Source of the DNA: Amorphochlora amoebiformis
Taxonomy: Eukaryota; Cercozoa; Chlorarachniophyceae
Direction of reading: 5' to 3'
Assembly: GCA_054601695.1 (NCBI GenBank)
Contig: BAAHQB010000285.1
Location: 124,001-188,000, forward strand
DNA length: 64,000 nucleotides
Numbering within the stretch: position 1 is the stretch's first letter; every line of letters begins with the position of its first letter. The notes under the pieces were generated by a model that was not told the origin of the DNA, ran no database searches, and worked only from the letters and a program-made list of their open reading frames with translations. Positions 52,247-64,000 of the stretch are shown here, piece after piece. Both the position numbers and the translations under genes were made by a program.

Positions 52247-52543
52247 ATATATATATATAGTAGGTCAAATAAATCGTACTTCGAATCATTCTTACATGCT
52301 TCACATTCCTCAGGGCGGACTTTCATTGGGTATATCTTGTGGCCATATTGGACAATAACAAGCAAGCTTATCCTCCCAATGGAGGTCAGGAACGTGTTAC
52401 TTCGCTTTCAACTGTCTCCCCTTAACTCTTGGAGAAATTTCTAGATCCTTCTCTCTGCTCTACAGCTCTGTTCATTTTCCCATCTCTTCAGCTTTTCTTT
52501 ATCTATCTTTGATATATACTAATATATACACATACATACACAC

Positions 52544-52583
<40 letters not shown>

Positions 52584-52660
52584 GTGTGTGTACATAATTA
52601 TTATTTTATTACATATGCATTTGGGTATATATTTTTATATTTAAAGTATGCATGTATACA

Positions 52661-52693
<33 letters not shown>

Positions 52694-52796
52694 GGTTGCA
52701 TTTACTAAGTGTGTGTGTGATGTGATAAATGTTGTGATATTCAACACTTATAGTAATTTGAATGATCCTAAAATTCGTATATACACACATATATAC

Positions 52797-52828
<32 letters not shown>

Positions 52829-53006
52829 ATTATAGGTATATACATATATATATATATGTTAAAATGTACAATAGATGATATATTTTGTATTTATATTTAT
52901 ATATATATATATATATATTGTTGTATATATTAATATGTATCAATGTATAATATTATAGATAAATATGTATCATACATAAATAATATATATATATATATGT
53001 GTGTAC

Positions 53007-53052
<46 letters not shown>

Positions 53053-53308
53053 ATATATATATTATAATATAATATACATCTACATGCATATAATATATAT
53101 ATATATATGTATATATATTATACATAATTAGTATCTAGCATACATTTATAAATTGGCATGTATGTTGTGATTTGTATCACTCAGGCGATTTGGGATATCT
53201 ACCAATGGAAGCAGTGTTTACTTCTAATCCCAAGACCAAGGAAGTAACTCGCTCTATAATACATACATGTATATATATATATATATATTATATATGTAAT
53301 ATATACAC

Positions 53309-53391
<83 letters not shown>

Positions 53392-53472
53392 CATATGTAT
53401 ATATCTATATATTTATTTGTATATATGTATACATGTACTTATATGTTGATAGTGTACGTGCACATGATGTAA

Positions 53473-53510
<38 letters not shown>

Positions 53511-53519
53511 TATGTATAC

Positions 53520-53551
<32 letters not shown>

Positions 53552-53610
53552 AGTATATCTATATATACATACATATATATATATATATATATACATATAA
53601 TACATAGTGT

Positions 53611-53658
<48 letters not shown>

Positions 53659-53767
53659 ATGTATATAAGTTTTGTAATATATATACGTATCGTATTTACA
53701 TAAATATATATATATAATATATATATATATATATAGATTGTATAATATATATATTTATATATATATG

Positions 53768-53800
<33 letters not shown>

Positions 53801-53837
53801 TATGGATTGGTCGTGTTTAGATACATGTTTATATATG

Positions 53838-53869
<32 letters not shown>

Positions 53870-54092
53870 CATATATTTATAATATATATATATATATACA
53901 TACCTGTATAAATATATATATATATGCATATTATGTATGTATATATATATATACATATACATGTATAGGTAGAATTATATATATATATATGTGTGTGTGT
54001 GTGTGCATGTATGTGTGTGTATTAGTATATACTATACAGAAAAAACTCTAAAGTCAGTATACATACAAGTACATATACATGTATATGTAGAA

Positions 54093-54141
<49 letters not shown>

Positions 54142-54315
54142 GAACATATATATATATATATTCCCAATACATATATACATAGCAAACTGCACTTCATAGA
54201 TACATACTTAAGCGTTTATCACATGTATTTGCTAACTAAGGTGACTTCTTTGTTCGCCTCCAAAGAGACCTACGCACGCGTGAAGGCAGAATTCGAACTT
54301 CCCGGGATCCGATGA
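41795..54315 (+). CDS. Basic coiled-coil protein of unknown function, 20 exons
   Basis: Exons: 41795-41854, 42043-42113, 42599-42650, 42882-42931, 43089-43146, 43344-43370, 44196-44261, 45222-45272, 46164-46225, 46867-46930, 47283-47338, 48064-48156, 48990-49017, 49361-49384, 49718-49747, 50274-50322, 50678-50780, 52314-52384, 53185-53243 and 54268-54315. They give 373 residues and a TGA, all in phase. The N-terminus is helical ([14 protein letters not shown]). After a Pro-rich piece comes a Lys/Arg-rich segment ([14 protein letters not shown]), heptad-like helices ([41 protein letters not shown]), and strongly basic stretches ([26 protein letters not shown]). The C-terminus is more globular ([31 protein letters not shown]). 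No family is recognised. Basic coiled coils of this kind occur in nucleolar, cytoskeletal and basal-body proteins; this is only a guess. The donors of exons 6, 7 and 18 (GTC) and exon 15 (GTGCAG) are weaker than the rest. Confidence 0.7.
44313..44397 (+). repeat. Perfect TTAGGG array, 14 units
   Basis: An uninterrupted TTAGGG run 50 bp after the donor of exon 7 of the coiled-coil gene. Confidence 0.95.
44498..44780. repeat. 35-bp minisatellite, 8 units
   Basis: The unit starts TCATCTCGGCCTCTCCTAAC and ends CTTTTGAATATATTG. Starts are at 44498, 44533, 44568, 44603, 44638, 44673, 44708 and 44743. It is intronic in the coiled-coil gene. Confidence 0.95.
50495..50546 (+). repeat. Short TTAGGG/TTAGGA array
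   Basis: Alternating TTAGGG and TTAGGA units in the intron between exons 16 and 17 of the coiled-coil gene. Confidence 0.88.
50752..50905 (+). repeat. Duplicated exon 17 end with donor, coiled-coil gene
   Basis: CGTGGTCGCCAAAGTTGTTG plus GGTAAGGCTGTATATT and a (GT)n tail ending in ATCCTCCTAACAC occurs at about 50759-50830 and 50831-50905. Both copies carry the GTAAGG donor in the same reading phase. Confidence 0.9.
51224..51497. mobile_element. Possible MITE-like insert in an intron
   Basis: A 270-bp GC-richer island inside AT repeat, between exons 17 and 18 of the coiled-coil gene. It starts TTGTCAACGCG and ends GCGTTGTGCCAACAA, an imperfect inverted match, with TA dinucleotides outside. 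It has no reading frame. The intron-insert reading is inference. Confidence 0.3.
51495..52090. repeat. CT-rich cluster with a two-copy duplication
   Basis: TTCTTATGTATGCGTCTATA through CATACCCTCTTTCAGTCGAT occurs at about 51509-51570 and 51803-51863. A shorter CCCTCTTTCAGTGGATCTTT form occurs twice more. CTCTCT tracts lie between. Confidence 0.8.
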
Positions 54316-55017
54316 TCGGCAAGTGGTTGCCATATTCTCTAGATTCTCTAGATTCTAGGTATTGAATCATTTGAGCATTCGAAGTTATTGGTCGTGCTGA
54401 TAGAATTTCATCATAAAACAGCTACTACTTCTAGTACTTACCCCTGTGATTGATATTCTTATATATATATGTATACATATATATATATATATATATATAT
54501 AATAGATATATATATATAGATATATATATATATATGTATGTGTACATACACTAGATATATATATTTATATAATACCTACATAGGTTAATGTTTTTGTGGT
54601 ACTAGTCGCGTGATATTCTAGTATTGTACACATACTAGATAAACGCTAGAAAATATTGCAATACGTAGTATTTTAGATATAATTTATTGAAACAAACCCG
54701 ATGAGCGTTTAGCAATTCAACGGTTTCATGTACCTAGGTAACAAAGTCTAGACCAAAATATTAGTAGTAACTGTTCTATATATTACATACACACATATAT
54801 ATATATATAACATATATATATATATATTATATATATATATATATATATATTTTATATATACACATATATATATATATGCTAGATATGTATACAGTAATAA
54901 GATTATACTATAGTGACCGTACTATTGATGCAAATGTACACAGTGAATTGATAAATCTACTCAATGTTAATTTGCGTATGACCAGTCTGAAAATGTCTAT
55001 GATCTAGGAAACTTAGT
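54316..55017. other. Intergenic region between convergent genes
   Basis: This lies between the stop codons of genes 7 and 8. It is AT-rich unique sequence broken by (AT)n near 54460-54570 and 54785-54890. CTAG-containing words recur (for example CTAGATTCTCTAGATTCTAG at 54340). No exon was found. Confidence 0.5.
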
Positions 55018-63702
<8,685 letters not shown>

Positions 63703-63788
63703 CTTAGGATATTATTCTTATATATGAATTATATGTATATATATATATGTATATATGTATATATATGTATATATGTAAAATATATATG

Positions 63789-63829
<41 letters not shown>

Positions 63830-63908
63830 ATATTCGTATGTATGTGAATATATATGTATATATTATAAATATATATATTTTATATATATACACATACGAT
63901 AATAAGTT

Positions 63909-63949
<41 letters not shown>

Positions 63950-63955
63950 TACACA

Positions 63956-64000
<45 letters not shown>

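Overview
The window is nuclear DNA of an intron-rich eukaryote, most likely a unicellular alga or related protist with a plastid of complex (secondary) origin. The evidence is GT-AG introns in every gene, a eukaryotic ribosomal protein gene (RPL15), ER and lysosome-type proteins, TTAGGG-type telomere-like arrays, and an Omp85/Toc75-like outer-envelope channel whose N-terminus looks like an ER signal followed by a basic, Gly-rich transit region. TTAGGG rather than the TTTAGGG usual in plants, together with a complex plastid, would suit a chlorarachniophyte, haptophyte or stramenopile, but the taxon cannot be fixed from this sequence.

At first sight the window is AT dinucleotide repeats with scattered islands of ordinary sequence. 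Most islands are exons. Joining them by GT-AG sites and reading phase gives eight genes that fill nearly the whole window. In order: (1) a helical protein of unknown function, minus strand, 337-6031, running off the left edge; (2) a 31-exon Omp85/Toc75-like gene, plus, 6301-19427; (3) RPL15, minus, 20716-21829; (4) a mannose-6-phosphate-receptor-like membrane protein, plus, 22017-26370; (5) a Canopy/saposin-like ER protein ending in ADEL, minus, 26959-35335; (6) a secreted/ER CS-domain (p23-like) protein, minus, 36673-41624; (7) a 20-exon coiled-coil protein of unknown function, plus, 41795-54315; (8) a beta-rich protein of unknown function, minus, 55018-63702, running off the right edge.

The strands mostly alternate. 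Three divergent pairs (1/2, 3/4 and 6/7) have start codons only 170-270 bp apart, so they probably share promoters. Pairs 2/3, 4/5 and 7/8 converge. Several genes belong to the secretory or organelle-import systems (2, 4, 5, 6).

Nearly all repeats lie in introns: long (AT)n tracts, (CT)n/(GA)n tracts, TTAGGG arrays, and minisatellites with 22-, 35- and 72-bp units. A recurring pattern is local duplication of splice junctions. Many repeats are copies of an exon edge plus its donor or acceptor, placed in the adjoining intron. Exon joins were made by eye from phase and splice signals, without transcripts. A few joins are open and are marked as such.
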